A stretch of 64,000 nucleotides of DNA from Calliopum simillimum. Its lineage: Eukaryota; Arthropoda; Insecta; Diptera; Lauxaniidae. Where the stretch lies: positions 39,926,245 through 39,990,244 of the forward strand of contig OX638372.1 in the NCBI GenBank assembly GCA_951812925.1, in the 5' to 3' direction. Positions 1 to 10,515 of this stretch are shown here, piece by piece (position 1 is the first letter of the stretch; each line of letters opens with the position of its first letter). A model generated the notes under the pieces. That model ran no database searches, had not been told where the DNA came from, and saw only the letters and a list, made by a program, of their open reading frames with translations. The position numbers and the translations under genes were made by a program.

Positions 1-1877
1 GACACACTCAAAAAAAAAAAAAAAAAATGGAGATTGCCTTTGCTTTTATACCTCACATATATACTATTGAAGTTCTTGTAGTGGAATTGCAACTACTTAA
101 CTAGTTTTTAAACCAGATTTGGTCAATTGACTTATTACCAATTGAAAATAGATCAATTTTAAACCAGTTGAAAATATATGCAGTGTAGGGTAATTAACTA
201 TTTACCGATTGAAAACAAACCGGTTTTGACATCGCCATGTTAAATAAACCAGTCTCTTGCAAGGAAAAAAGTCAGAATTTCAACCGGTTGTAGTTGAAAA
301 AAAAGTAGTTTTAAACCGCTTTTAAACCAGTTGAATTTCCTATAGGGGAAGTATGAAACATAAAATTAATTGTATGAAAACAAAAAAGTCATAAATAAGT
401 ATGTACGTATTTTTAAGTAAATGTTTTGATAAAAATTTTATAATAAATTGAAACAATCTCAGAAATGCACACATTAAAATTTTACTTTTATTTCTCCTTT
501 ATTTTCAGCTATGGACTCAAAATGAAAACACCAATTAGTTAAGTAGAAGTTAAAACTATAATTAACAAAAATAAATAATTACAACAAATAATAATAAAAT
601 TATTTAAAATTAATGCAAAAATTTAACATTTAGCTAGTGGTTTTAAATTGAATTAATTTAAAAATAATAAATAATGACTTAATTAGTGTAAATATTTAAT
701 TTAAAATAAATACCATTGTGATTCCTAATTTTAGTCAAACAAAAAGCAAAAAAAATTACATACAAATATTGTATAAAATATAAATTTAAAGTAATAAAAA
801 ATTTACCAATAATAATTAAACGGCAAATTTTCATAGCGAATATATAAAATGCAAGCAAATAAAAATTATTAAAATAATAACAAAAAATAGCAACAAAAGT
901 CTTCTTAAAAGTAAAAAAAAAAAATCATAGAAATTTTTTCGGTGTTGTTCATTTCTTAAAAGAATAAAAATTTTAAAATTTAAATAAATTTAAATAATTC
1001 ATAAAAAATTTGATGCTTCTTTAATTTTTATTAAAAAAAAGAAAAACAAAAATTTTTTAATCATAAGATTTGAAAAAAAGAAAAAATTAATTTCGTTTAA
1101 TTGCGCGTATGTGTGAGTGCTTTTTTTTTAGTTGGAGTAATTTTTTAATGTAACGTCAGCCGCCCAATTTAATAAAAAAAATTCTAAATTTAATAAGCAT
1201 TGCATACTTTAACGCTTTAGTAAAGTTTGTATTTTTTCGTTGAAAAGTCGTCACACAAAAAAAAAAAAAAAAAAAAAAAATTAAATTAAAAAGAAAAGTT
1301 TATTCCATCCAACTAAAGAGAGAACGTAACGTAATACGTTTATGCGACATCACTGCACGTAAATATCGCAACAACTTTCATTCGACTTAACGCAACTAAA
1401 TGTTGTTGTAACATAAGCAATTTTACTGTCAAATTCAAAAAACAACAACAACATCCAAAATGACGTAACATTTGCAATGTTGCCCTCAAAAGTATGCTAT
1501 GTTTTTGTCTTTCTTTCTTTGTTACATTTAAACGGTTCGCGTTACAATATCTAATACAACAAATTTAACTTAAAAAAAATGTTGCTCTCTCCACGTTTAT
1601 TATCAATATTACAAACAGCATTAAGAATTGCAATAGCAACAACAACAACTCTAACAGCAACAACAACTAATAAACTTCAGTGTCGTCATCTATTTTATCT
1701 CTCTCTGTATCATCAATGTCGTCGCAGTCGTCTCTGTTAGTTGTTGTTCTTGATTGTGTAGTAGTGTAAGTAACAGAGTGAGTGAGTGTAAAACGTCGTA
1801 TGTGTTGTCATATTTTTTGCGTGCGTCGTCGTCGTCGTCGTGTGTAACAACACATTGAAAAAAAAAGCTCTGTCACA
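1..1877 (+). promoter_or_regulatory. Upstream region and probable 5' leader of the first exon
   Basis: No coding potential is visible. The stretch is very A/T-rich, with poly(A) runs near 11-27 and 1256-1281. From about 1310 it becomes more complex, with CAACA/CAACAACAAC runs (about 1438-1453 and 1633-1668) and a (CGT)n run at 1824-1840, as is common in fly 5' leaders. A TCAGTG initiator-like hexamer lies at 1677-1682, but no convincing TATA or DPE accompanies it, so the transcription start is not fixed. The assignment rests on position directly upstream of the coding exon and is an inference. Confidence 0.4.
162..332. promoter_or_regulatory. Cluster of four AACCRGTT (Grainyhead-like) motifs
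   Basis: Seen directly: AACCAGTT at 162-169, AACCGGTT at 218-225, AACCGGTT at 282-289 and AACCAGTT at 325-332, with degenerate relatives around them. AACCGGTT is the palindromic core bound by Grainyhead/CP2 proteins in flies. Four sites in 171 bp of otherwise A/T-only sequence suggests an epithelial enhancer or a decayed short tandem repeat. Function is inferred from the motif only. Confidence 0.35.
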
Positions 1878-2023
1878 ATGACGATGTGGCAGAGTGGTGG
1901 CATGGGAAGTCATGGTTCCCAAAATAATCCATGGATGAAGCTGATGGGCATCGTGCACAAGGAGCGTCGTCATACGGAAAATGTGCAAAGTCAAAGCGGT
2001 TCAAACGAACGGAATCTTAATCA
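1878..2023 (+). CDS. First coding exon of an unidentified host gene (N-terminus, partial)
   Basis: The ATG at 1878 sits in a good fly translation context (TCACA before it) and opens 48 codons plus 2 nt up to a strong splice donor, GTGAGTAC, at 2024. Without splicing the frame stops at TGA 2025-2027, so the exon is only useful if spliced (phase 2). The peptide starts MTMWQSGGMGSHGSQNNPW, is rich in Gly, Ser, Asn and Gln, then has a short basic patch (HKERRH) and a polar tail; no signal peptide or membrane segment is seen. A second ATG at codon 3 is an alternative start. The base composition, balanced and codon-like, contrasts with the A/T-rich surroundings. I do not recognise the protein family. 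The rest of the gene should lie to the right, beyond this window or hidden in it. Confidence 0.6.
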
Positions 2024-2218
2024 GTGAGTACAAGACTTTTTAAATTTTTTTCTTTTTGTAAAAAATTTTGTTTGTCCTTATGAGGAGCTTACAATAATGG
2101 TTTCATTTCTTAGTTAGTAAAACGCCCAGTTATAAAAAATCAAAATGCGAAAAAGAGATAAAATTTTTCAGAAATTATATTGCAACCCAATGCAGATGAA
2201 ATGTCCCAAAAATTTATA

Positions 2219-2999
2219 TTGGGTGTTGGAATTAATTTTAAAGGTTTTTTTTCGGTTTTTGAGCATTTATTTAGAAACAACGGTACAATGTATATTATTC
2301 AAAGTATTGTCCATCGTTAGCTACAACATTTTCCCATCTTTCTGGCAGCATATCGATTCCGCGCCGGAAGAACGACTCGTCTTTTGAGGCAATCAACGAA
2401 TCGACCTATTTTTTGGTATCCTCGTAAGAAGTGAAGCGCTGCTGAATAGGTGGTAGTCGGAAGGAGCTATGTCTGGGCTATAAGGCAGTGGGGGTAGCAC
2501 ATCCCAATTCAGCGCCTCCAACGTTTCCTTGACGGTTCTTGCAACATGTGGCCGTGCGGTGTCATGTTGAAAAACCACTTTGTCGTGTCTTTTGGCATAT
2601 TCCGGCCGTTTAACCTTTAATGCTCGGCTCAATTGCATCAATTGTTGTTGGTAGCGTTTCCCAGTGATGGTTTCGTTAGGTTTTAGCAGCGCATAGTACA
2701 CGACACCTTTCTGATCCCACCAAATACACAGCATAAGCTTGGCGCCATGAATATTCGGCTTGGCCGTCGATGTTGATGCATGGCCGGGTGGTCCCCACGA
2801 TTTTTTTCGCTTAGGATTATCATAATGGATCCACTTTTCATCGTCAGTGCTTCATCGTTGTGCTTCAACCGCTTTTTTCTTCAAATGGAAGCACAAGAGT
2901 AAACCTTCCCGCAAATTGCGTTTCGTTGGAACGAAAGTCGACATGTTCACAGAGAAAAAAATATATGTTGTTTACATTTCAGTGGAATGACACATACTG
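2219..2999 (-). mobile_element. mariner element, mellifera-like, internally deleted
   Basis: The element lies on the minus strand, with its 3' end near 2219, where the inverted terminal sequence TTGGGTGTTGG resembles mellifera-subfamily mariner termini. The 5' end cannot be placed; no matching inverted terminus is visible up to about 3050. It lies about 200 bp into the putative first intron. It belongs to the Tc1/mariner superfamily of cut-and-paste DNA transposons. Confidence 0.75.
2295..2944 (-). pseudogene. mariner transposase remnant, DD34D, with helix-turn-helix region deleted
   Basis: Cut-and-paste transposase of the mariner family. The start at 2944 gives the mariner N-terminus (MSTFVPTKRNLRE), but after 30 codons there is an in-frame TGA (2852-2854) and the sequence jumps directly into the catalytic core, TDDEKWIHYDNPKR. 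About 120 codons of DNA-binding and linker sequence are therefore missing. The core is open down to about 2400: first catalytic Asp in DDEKW, second in HDTARPH, third in YSPDIAPSDYHLF, the last two 34 residues apart. After DYHLF the frame is broken; the true C-terminus (LPERW, then DGQYFE and TAA at 2295-2297) is found in another frame. All three catalytic Asp codons survive although the protein cannot be made or bind DNA. Confidence 0.85.
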
Positions 3000-3078
3000 A
3001 AAAATGAAGCTTAGACAATGTGCTTTGAAATGAATATAGTCACAGGTGTGCCCGATGCGATTTATTGCATTCGAGATC

Positions 3079-3440
3079 AGCTCGAAACTATCTGGAAATT
3101 TCTGCGTTGAAAGATTTCATGGCTTACTCTTCCCACCGATTCGTCTGGCTGAAAACATTAAAATTAGCCATAAAAAAGTTTTTTTGGGTTTTCCTGGAAA
3201 ATTGAGAGTTTTCCGGAAAATGTTTTTAGCTCAAAATTAGGTCGAAAGTAGCTCGAAACTCCTGCATTAAAAGATTTCATCGCTAACTCTTCCTGCGGAT
3301 TCGACTGGCTGAAAAAATAAATTAAGCCATTCAGAAAAATTTTTCCGCTTTTCCGGAAATCGGAAAATTTCCCAGACAGCTCGAAATTACTGTTGAAAAG
3401 CTCGAAAAGAGCTCAAAATTCCCAACCAAAACACATGGAA
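3079..3440. repeat. Diverged tandem repeat, about 171-bp unit
   Basis: Two imperfect copies start at AGCTCGAAAC (3079 and 3250, offset 171). Each continues with a shared block reading roughly AAAGATTTCAT, CTCTTCC, GATTCG and TGGCTGAAAA. A third, shorter start is at 3388. The small reading frame over the first copy is a by-product and is not proposed as a gene. Confidence 0.6.
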
Positions 3441-3851
3441 ATTTGTCACACCTGTACAGCTCACTTTATGGACCTATGTAGATTTTACATAGAATATCTC
3501 TGTAGAACACTTTAATTCATTATAACCCCTTTTTTTTTAAAAAGTGTCATAAAGGTCGATGAAACTGGACATAATGGGTTAATATGTTCTAAGAAAATGT
3601 TTTTCGTGTGATACTTGAATGATCTTGGGACAACAAGATTTATCCAAAATGCAGTTTTAGAATTTAACAGTAGAATAAAATTTCGAAGAATATGTAACAT
3701 TTGAGCATCAAATGACGAACGTGACCAACTTTAAAGGACTTTATTTAAATTAAAATTTGTGCAGTAGGTTTTTTTTTAATTGTGTGTGTTAAACTATATT
3801 TGCACTTAATTTGAGTTACTTGCTGCTTTGTTTACATTTGATTTGCTAAAA

Positions 3852-4094
3852 GCCGCTTTACACTATCCCACAAAGTATAAAGACGTGTCCAAATTGACAT
3901 GTTGCAAGCAATGTGTGATAGTTTAAACTAGAGAAAAACAATCTAATGAAAAAGCGTTTTGATTTTTTTTTTGACATTCTATACATGAAATTTGACATTC
4001 CTCCCCACATTAATACAAAATTGACAACATAATGAAATTCTGTCACACTTTTTTTCTGACATGTTGTAATACTTTGTGGGATAGTATAAACGGC
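3852..4094. mobile_element. Short non-autonomous TIR element (MITE), 243 bp
   Basis: Terminal inverted repeats of about 26 bp: left 3852-3878 and right 4069-4094 share the core ACTATCCCACAAAGTAT. The ends carry GCCG/CGGC and are flanked by TAAA and TTAA-like bases. A third partial copy of the terminus lies inside at about 3910. No coding capacity. The superfamily cannot be assigned. Confidence 0.65.
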
Positions 4095-4870
4095 CTTAAG
4101 CAATGCTGAAAAATTATATTTTTCAGTGACGAACTGGACAGTAGAAATTAGACTAAAGCAAATAAAAAATGTACAGTTAATTGGGACTACATTGTTTTTC
4201 TTTAATTTTTTAATACCATAATGTTGTAAGGAAGATTTTGTGGATTTTAAGAAAAAACACATACAATTAAAAATTACTCTTTAATAAAGAAAAACTGCAT
4301 TTTGCAACTTTTGAGTCGGTTCGATCATCATAGTAAATAATTTCAACGTTACCTTTTTAATAACTTTTAATATTTTGGTCGTGGTGGACCTTCTGGCGAA
4401 TATGCTGATATGAAAAAATCAATTTTTTTGTAAACATACCGGTAAGAAAATATGGTTGTCTTTCTGTTTTCCTTACAAGGTCAGGATCCTGAGTTATCTT
4501 TGCTTGAAAGTGCAAAAATTACTGTTTTGAGGCATATGACAAAATAAATAGCACATATAACAAGTAATGAAATTTATTTTTCTCAATGTATTTTAAAAGC
4601 CATATTTTAAATCACCTTACTTTATGAACTTAAAACTTGGAAAGTAAGGATCCAAGTGAAAAAAGGTTAAGGCATGGCTAGATCAGGTAAATTTTGGCTG
4701 TTCAAATGCACTGAAAAAATCTTAAATCTTTTTCACAGCCTCTTCTCCCATCAAAACAGTTCTAGGACTTTTTATTAATTTCGTCACAGTCTTTGAATTA
4801 ATATTATCTAAGTCATTGATATCTAGAATTCTGGCACATAAGCAATTAATCTTACGTTTGATTCTGGAAG
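4095..4870. other. Unassigned A/T-rich interval
   Basis: No open frame of convincing composition, no RNA gene and no clear terminal repeats. Nothing is called here. Confidence 0.5.
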
Positions 4871-5133
4871 GTGTAACGAACCTTCCGCCAAGGTCTTGGC
4901 TCGCCAGTGTCCAAGGTTCGGATTACAAAAATTTATATTTGCAGGTGGCTTAAGTTATTAGACGAGTTTTAAAATTTCCGATTATTCTCCATATTTGGCC
5001 TTTTTTATTTGTTTAGTTAATTTTTAGTAATAATTAGTTAATATTTAATTCATATAAGAAATAAAAATATCGTAAGTTAATTCTTAAATAACACTTATCT
5101 ACGTCTGATGTTTCTTTTGTCGTTGTCTTTGCT

Positions 5134-5208
5134 AATCGTTGCTCTGATGTTCGTTGTTCTGCTGTTCGTTGCTCTGCTGTTCGTTGCTCTGCTGTTCGTT
5201 GCACTGCT
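5134..5208. repeat. 15-bp minisatellite, 5 copies
   Basis: Unit GTTCGTTGCTCTGCT repeated five times with few changes (first and last units diverged). It produces artificial repetitive frames on both strands (a Leu/Val-rich one on plus, a Gln/Asn-rich one on minus), which are not proposed as genes. Confidence 0.85.
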
Positions 5209-5399
5209 TGGTAGTTGTCGTGTTGGCACGTGGTTTCATTTGCGTTGTTATCCGGGGAACTCTGCCGCTGGTCTCTTTGTGCGATCGCCGATAAATTTTA
5301 TGTTGGTGTAACGGTACCTTTTTGGTGACCTTACACAAGAACTTCGCGTGGCGATTTTAACTGTATTTTACAGTTGGACTCAACTGTACAAACTTCCCT

Positions 5400-5900
5400 A
5401 TATGCCTTTTTACGCTGTCGCTACTTTTGGTATGATTATGCCGTGCAGTTTCCACGCTTTGGGACTGAAACCGTACGCAGTAATTGACGTAGGTATTTCA
5501 ACGTACGAATTTCACGCTTTGCGACTGAATTCGTACGTAAAAACGTCGACGCCGTGCCAACCCATGCTTAACTATGTCTACTGCGCTGTTGCTACTTCGC
5601 TATAATTACGTCGCGCAGTTCCCACGCTTGGCGACTGAAACTGAACGCAGTAATTTGACGTACGTATTTAGACGTACGAATTCCACGCTTTGCGACTGAA
5701 TTTGGACGTAGAAATGCTGACGCCATGCATACCTATGCTTAACTATGTCTACTGCGCTGTTGCTACTTCGATAAAATTACGTCGCGCAGTTTCCACGCTT
5801 GGCGACTGAAACTGAACGCAGTAACTTGACGTATGTATTTTAACGTGCGAGTTCTACGCTTAGCAACTGAATTCGAACGCCAAAATACTGAAGTCGTGCC
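5400..5900. repeat. 171-bp tandem repeat, about 3 copies
   Basis: The landmark ACGCTTTGCGACTGAA recurs at 5514, 5685 and (mutated) 5856, exactly 171 bp apart. Each unit is itself built from two related halves carrying CCACGCTT...GACTGAA and a (T)GACGTA(C)GTA block. The period falls in the nucleosome-repeat range typical of satellites. It lies inside the LTR-like repeat A. Confidence 0.8.
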
Positions 5901-6359
5901 GACTCTACTTCTAACTACGACTCGTGGTGTTTTGTTGTAGCATATGGGTACCACGCTTAGCGACTGCGCCCATATGTTTCCACCGCAACACACGAGTTTA
6001 GAGTACGCTGAAAAGAGACGAAGAAAAAGAAACAATGTTAATTAGTTGGTCTTACTTCGGCTACTGTTGGTCGGCTGCTGCTGGTTGACTGCTCCCGGCG
6101 AGGTTCCCCGGTTGAGTGAATTTAATTTTAATTTTCAAGTTGGCTTGTGCCTTTGCAAATTTTGCAAAACATGTGTGTGCTGCCAAATTGTCATGAACAG
6201 CTGTTTTTGTGTCCTGTGTTAGCAGGGCCGTCGCGTGTGATTTTCTTAAGTTACTTCTTATGTCAACTTACTTTCTACTTATGTCACTTACATACCGTTT
6301 TGCATACTTTTGTTTAGCGATGCCATAATGTAAATTCATTTCTTCGATAATTTATAAAG

Positions 6360-6600
6360 TAGAGTAGAACGGGGCAATGTCGTGCACTCAACTTTGACAT
6401 GCTCGTAAAGCCGTACATCTCAAGCGAATGCGACGAGTAAGCATCCGATCGAAAGATAATTTCGTTGGTTACATCCATGTGTAACAACATTTGTGTAGTG
6501 AGAAATTGTGTTTGTGTAAGTGGGGGAAAAAAAATGTGCACGACATTGCCCCCCTCAAAATTTGTGGGGTAATGTTGTGCATTGTTTTCCGAGTGTAGTA
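6360..6600 (+). mobile_element. Partial copy of the AGAGTAGAACGGGG MITE family
   Basis: Starts with TAGAGTAGAACGGGGCAATG and matches the first about 190 bp of the complete element at 6712 with few differences. It then departs into a small hairpin (GCACGACATTGCCCC with GGGGTAATGTTGTGC, about 6538-6580) and lacks the other terminus. It stands in direct orientation to the complete copy. Confidence 0.65.
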
Positions 6601-6711
6601 AAGGTACCAAAATGTGTGAGAAATGATAGGTAGTGGTTTTATTAGAGGAGATTTAGCATTATCATGTTTTTATTCATTATTGTACAAGTGTAAAGTACAT
6701 AATATGTTGTG

Positions 6712-7259
6712 TAGAGTAGAACGGGGCAATGTCGTGCACTCAACTTTGACATGCTCGTAAAGCCGCACATCTCAAGCGAATGCAACGAGTAAGCATCCGA
6801 TCGAAAGATAATTTTATTGGTTACATCCATGTGTAACAACATTTGTGTAGCGAGAAATTGTGTTTGTGTAAGTGAATGTGCACGACATTACCCCAATGGT
6901 CGTTTTAAAGGTCAACTTCGATAACTCGGTGAAGCCCAAAATTTTTTCGAAAACCAAATACTTCTTTTCTTTGGCAGGATATTTCGTTTCAGAAAACACT
7001 TACCTGGTATATTTCCCGCAAGGAAAATTATTTTTCTGACCCGATTAAAAAACACTTTTATCGTCCCGAAAGCGTGCGTTTTGAAAAAAAGGTTACTCTG
7101 TAGAGACGAACTGGTGAAAATTGCTAGTATTATATGCATAAGCTCAGTAGGTCAGCAGGTCCCTACCTTACGAACAGTTGGTAAATCATTCAATTTCTTG
7201 GGCTAAAACAGCCAGTGCTCGACATTACCCCCTGCACTACATTACCCCGTTCTACTCTA
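6712..7259 (+). mobile_element. Complete TA-flanked MITE, AGAGTAGAACGGGG family, 548 bp
   Basis: The left terminus TAGAGTAGAACGGGGCAATG (6712 on) is matched inverted by ATTACCCCGTTCTACTCTA ending at 7259. The terminal repeats are about 27 bp with two mismatches (C/T, C/A). TA at both outer edges fits a Tc1/mariner-type target. Interior short frames have no family signature. Confidence 0.7.
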
Positions 7260-7315
7260 AATATAAAATTAAATTTAAATATAACATACATAATACATCA
7301 GTTGGTTCGTTTTCT

Positions 7316-7860
7316 TTAGAACGATAAGTGTGGTGATATCAGCAATATATAACGTTGTATTCGGTATGCCTCTTGTATGCTATTATGTTGTGGGTTGAAA
7401 CGAGGCCTGCTGACTTCAATCCTCACAAAGGGAATAAAACAACACATTTTGTGGTATTTCCAAGTCTTTTTAATAGAGGCAACAGGGAACGTTGCTTGAT
7501 TTTGTAAGGGTCCTGACATAATTTCAGTGTAGTTTGTTATATTTTTTCTGCAGGTGCTTAAAATAGCTTCAATCTTCCTAAATGCATTTTGAATTAAGAA
7601 ACATTTCTGTCTGTTGCATGTCCTCTCTAGAAGTTGATAAGGCTCTTTTTCTCCCATTCCTGAATTGGGTTATTTTTAGACTTGGTTAAGCTCTTGGTTA
7701 AGCACTTCCTCATTAATGCTTTTCAATTGCATTATGTCTCTCATGTCATTGGTTTCAGATTAAAATCACATCTTTTCTCCTGGATTAGGCTTGGAAATGG
7801 TCACTTCCACCGTGAATCTCCACCTAAAGAATGGCAGTTGTATTTTGTTCTACAACTACT
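7316..7860 (-). pseudogene. Possible decayed LINE endonuclease-region remnant
   Basis: The minus strand has a 113-codon open frame (7657 to 7316) without a recognised domain. Just upstream, in another frame, a GGSDHF string resembles the SDHFP motif that ends the AP-endonuclease domain of many LINEs, but stops interrupt it. Nothing else supports the call. The alternative is chance open sequence. Confidence 0.15.
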
Positions 7861-8885
7861 GAAGTTCCATCTTTCCTAAGATGGTAACTGAAATATTTAC
7901 ATTTCCTGTAAAATTTTCTTCTTAAAGTTAATATAGAAAATAAAATCTAAAAGCTGCTGAGGATGCTTATTTTTTGACTTAAGGTGACTGTTGGGCACGA
8001 TTAAACTCCATTATAATTGTTTAAGTAGGCATTGTTTTTTTTTGCTTGAGCTAGTTGTGCAAAACCATTATTAAATATAAAACTATAAAGGTATATTATG
8101 GTTTAAGCAGTTTTTGAAAAAAAAACTTTCAGATTTAACAAATAGACGAACCAAAAAGCCATAAAAAATTTACGCCTATATATCACTGTACGGTGTCTTA
8201 ACCCTTTTAAGTTCAGCGTGTCACGTCAGTTACATACTTCCACACATTCACATACGTATACTTACACACACATAAAATCGCATTTAAGCTTTGTCCCTTT
8301 TTTGTATGCTACACATTTTTTTCGTGTGTGTTGTGTAAACTCTTTAATACCACACGTAACTCGCTTACGTGTTTAATGCCGCTTTAAGCTTAAACTGGAG
8401 CTGCTGGTTGTTCCTGTTTTCCCTTTTACTACTTTTTTTTTAGAATAAAATTTTTGTTTTTGTTTTTTTTTTGCTTTGTGTTTTATTTTCTTCACATTTA
8501 TTTTATTTTACTTTTTACTTTTTATTTCTAACACAATGAAAAGAAAAATGAAACAGAAATGAAATGAATTATTTGATGCATGTGTGTATGAGCAACATAC
8601 AACATAACAGTATTTTGAAGTTGTTGCTGTTGGTGTAGGTGTTTTGGGTCACTGGTAACAGTAATAAAAACGTTAATGCAAACATGCGCAATTTATAACA
8701 TGGGTAGGCTATAAACTCACCTGTGTGTATTTTTGAATGGGAGATGTACCCTATGGGAAAGTTGATCTTTTTTGTATTTTATTAAATTTATAAAAATTAA
8801 AAAAAAAAAATTGTGAAAACTTGTAGCCTTTTTAGACGAACTTGTCAAGAAATTACATTTAACTATGGCATTTTAAATTATGTAA
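7861..8885. other. Unassigned interval, A/T- and CA/TG-rich
   Basis: Poly(T) tracts around 8430-8475, short CA/TG runs at 8240-8340 and scattered TTTA repeats. No gene, RNA or terminal repeats recognised. Confidence 0.5.
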
Positions 8886-10515
8886 GGGAATGTATCCGGG
8901 TATGAGATGGGTATTATTTTTGAGCCATAACTATTTGCTGGTCAAACTGTTTCAGGTGTTTCATATATCGTTCAAAAGGTAAGAAAAGCTTACAACTTTC
9001 TTTTAAAAAATGTAGAAAATTTTTTCATCACATTCAAAATTTATGGTCAATTTTCTAAGTACTTTTTTTGTAGCAATTTAAAATTTGTATCCGGGTATGA
9101 GACACCTAGAAAAATGCAATGAAAACCAGCACCCCATGACTGTGTATTAGCTTTTCGTTACATTAGTATTGATATTTGATAGTTGCACTAGATTTTGGTT
9201 CGAAAGAAAAAATGTCCATATCGTTACAAATTTTGTATCTGGGTATGAGACACCTTTAAAAATGCAATTTAAATAAGAAACTAGTAAGGGTGTAACTTTT
9301 GGCCTAGCCAAACATTAAATACCCTACACAGCAGTATTTTGAAAATTTTGCTAGTATGGGAGGTGCCACGCCCTACGAATTCACCCAGTTTTTTCTCAGA
9401 GTTTGCTTTTATAGTTCTTAGTATTTAAGTGAAATTTGGTTGGATTATCTGAAAAAATGTTTTCAGAATAGCGTTTTGAAGCTTTTGCTTATATGGGAGG
9501 AGCCACGATTTTATCCAGTTTTTGCTTAAGGCTTGCATTTATAATTCTAAGTGTCTGAGTCAAATCAAGTTCGATTATCTCAAAAAACGCTTTCAGTACA
9601 GCGTTTTGAAGCTTTTGCTTATATGAGAGGTGCCAGTCTTTGCTCAAAGCTTGCGCCGACAATTCGTAGTATTTATGTGTATTTTGGTTGCATTGTTGTG
9701 AAAAATACTCCAAAATTTGCATTTTGAAGATATTTTTTGTATGGGCGGTAGGCGTGTCCGTTGACCGATTCCGTTAATTTTCAATCCCCCGAGCTAGCTT
9801 TGACGACGGAGGCTATGTACCAAATTTCATTGAATTATCTTACTTAGTTTTCCCAAAAAATGTATTTCCACACACAGCCAGCCACCCAGCCAGCCAGCCA
9901 GACAGACAGACGGACATGGCTATATCGACTCAGGAGGTGACGCTGATCAAGAATATATAAAATACTTTTCCATATCTGCCACGCCTCCTTCTCTGCGTTA
10001 CAAACGGAGGGACAAAGTGAATATACCCTGGGTGTAGGGTATAAAAATACGAAATAAAAACACCATAACTGTACGTGAACACATGTATCATTACATACAT
10101 GTCGATATTTGACAGTTGCACATGATTTGGGTTTGAAAAAAAAAAGTGTCTCATACCCGAATACATGACACTTTTTAAAAAAAGCTTAAAAGTAATGTTT
10201 AACCACAAACCCAAATCGTATCACAAAGTAAATATAAAAACTAAACGCTACCGCATGACACTTCCCATTTCCAGTTAATTAAATCTAAAATATAACACTT
10301 TGAAACAGATCATAAAAAACTTTTTACAGTCGGGTTGTGTCCTGAGGTGTATAACTTAAATAAGCAATAGATCTTTTCACTTCGGTGTTGGCTTAAAAAC
10401 TTGGTCATAGTAAGAGGATAGTTCGACAGTAGTCAGATTGGCAATATTAATTTTGCATCATAGAAAAAATCGACTGTCTCATAGCCGGAGGTGTCTCATA
10501 CCCGGATACATTCCC
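8886..10515. mobile_element. TIR element with 22-bp perfect ends, interrupted by a Helentron-like insertion
   Basis: The first 22 bp (8886-8907, starting GGGAATGTATCC) are a perfect inverted match to 10494-10515. Related GTATCCGGGTATGAGACACC blocks recur inside at about 9090 and 9235, and inverted at about 10149 and 10469. A second internal direct repeat (9115-9213 and 10043-10148) flanks the insertion at about 9286-10045. No transposase is present. Confidence 0.65.
9286..10045 (+). mobile_element. DINE-1/Helentron-associated (HINE-like) element
   Basis: Several hallmarks of this dipteran non-autonomous Helitron-related group are visible: tandem units of about 130-137 bp marked by GGGAGGTGCCACG (about 9360, 9497, 9627), a (CCAGCCAG)/(CAGACAGA) microsatellite at 9875-9910, the conserved block GACTCAGGAGGTGACGCTGA with AAGAATATATAA after it, and a 3'-end hairpin ATACCCT...AGGGTAT at 10023-10042. 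The end motif GTGTAGGGTAT is matched inverted near the left end (ATACCCTACAC at about 9319-9329), like the subterminal inverted repeats of HINEs. No rolling-circle protein is encoded. Confidence 0.65.

Larger units (their letters stand above)
4872..6240. repeat. LTR-like repeat A with internal tandem arrays
   Basis: Begins TGTAACGAAC and carries, at 4890-4905, AAGGTCTTGGCTCGCC. A nearly identical module recurs at 42843-42858 in the second copy. Both copies then run through A/T-rich sequence into a tandem array, which suggests related solo LTRs or a non-coding element family. The right border is not defined, no TG...CA end with target duplication could be fixed, and no gag/pol coding sequence is seen. 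Confidence 0.4.

Noticed and set aside
3858..4262. 134-codon minus-strand frame
   Set aside because: It runs through the MITE at 3852-4094 and A/T-rich flanks, with Phe/Lys-rich translation.
5108..5338. Hydrophobic plus-strand and Gln/Asn-rich minus-strand frames
   Set aside because: They are translations of the 15-bp minisatellite at 5134-5208.
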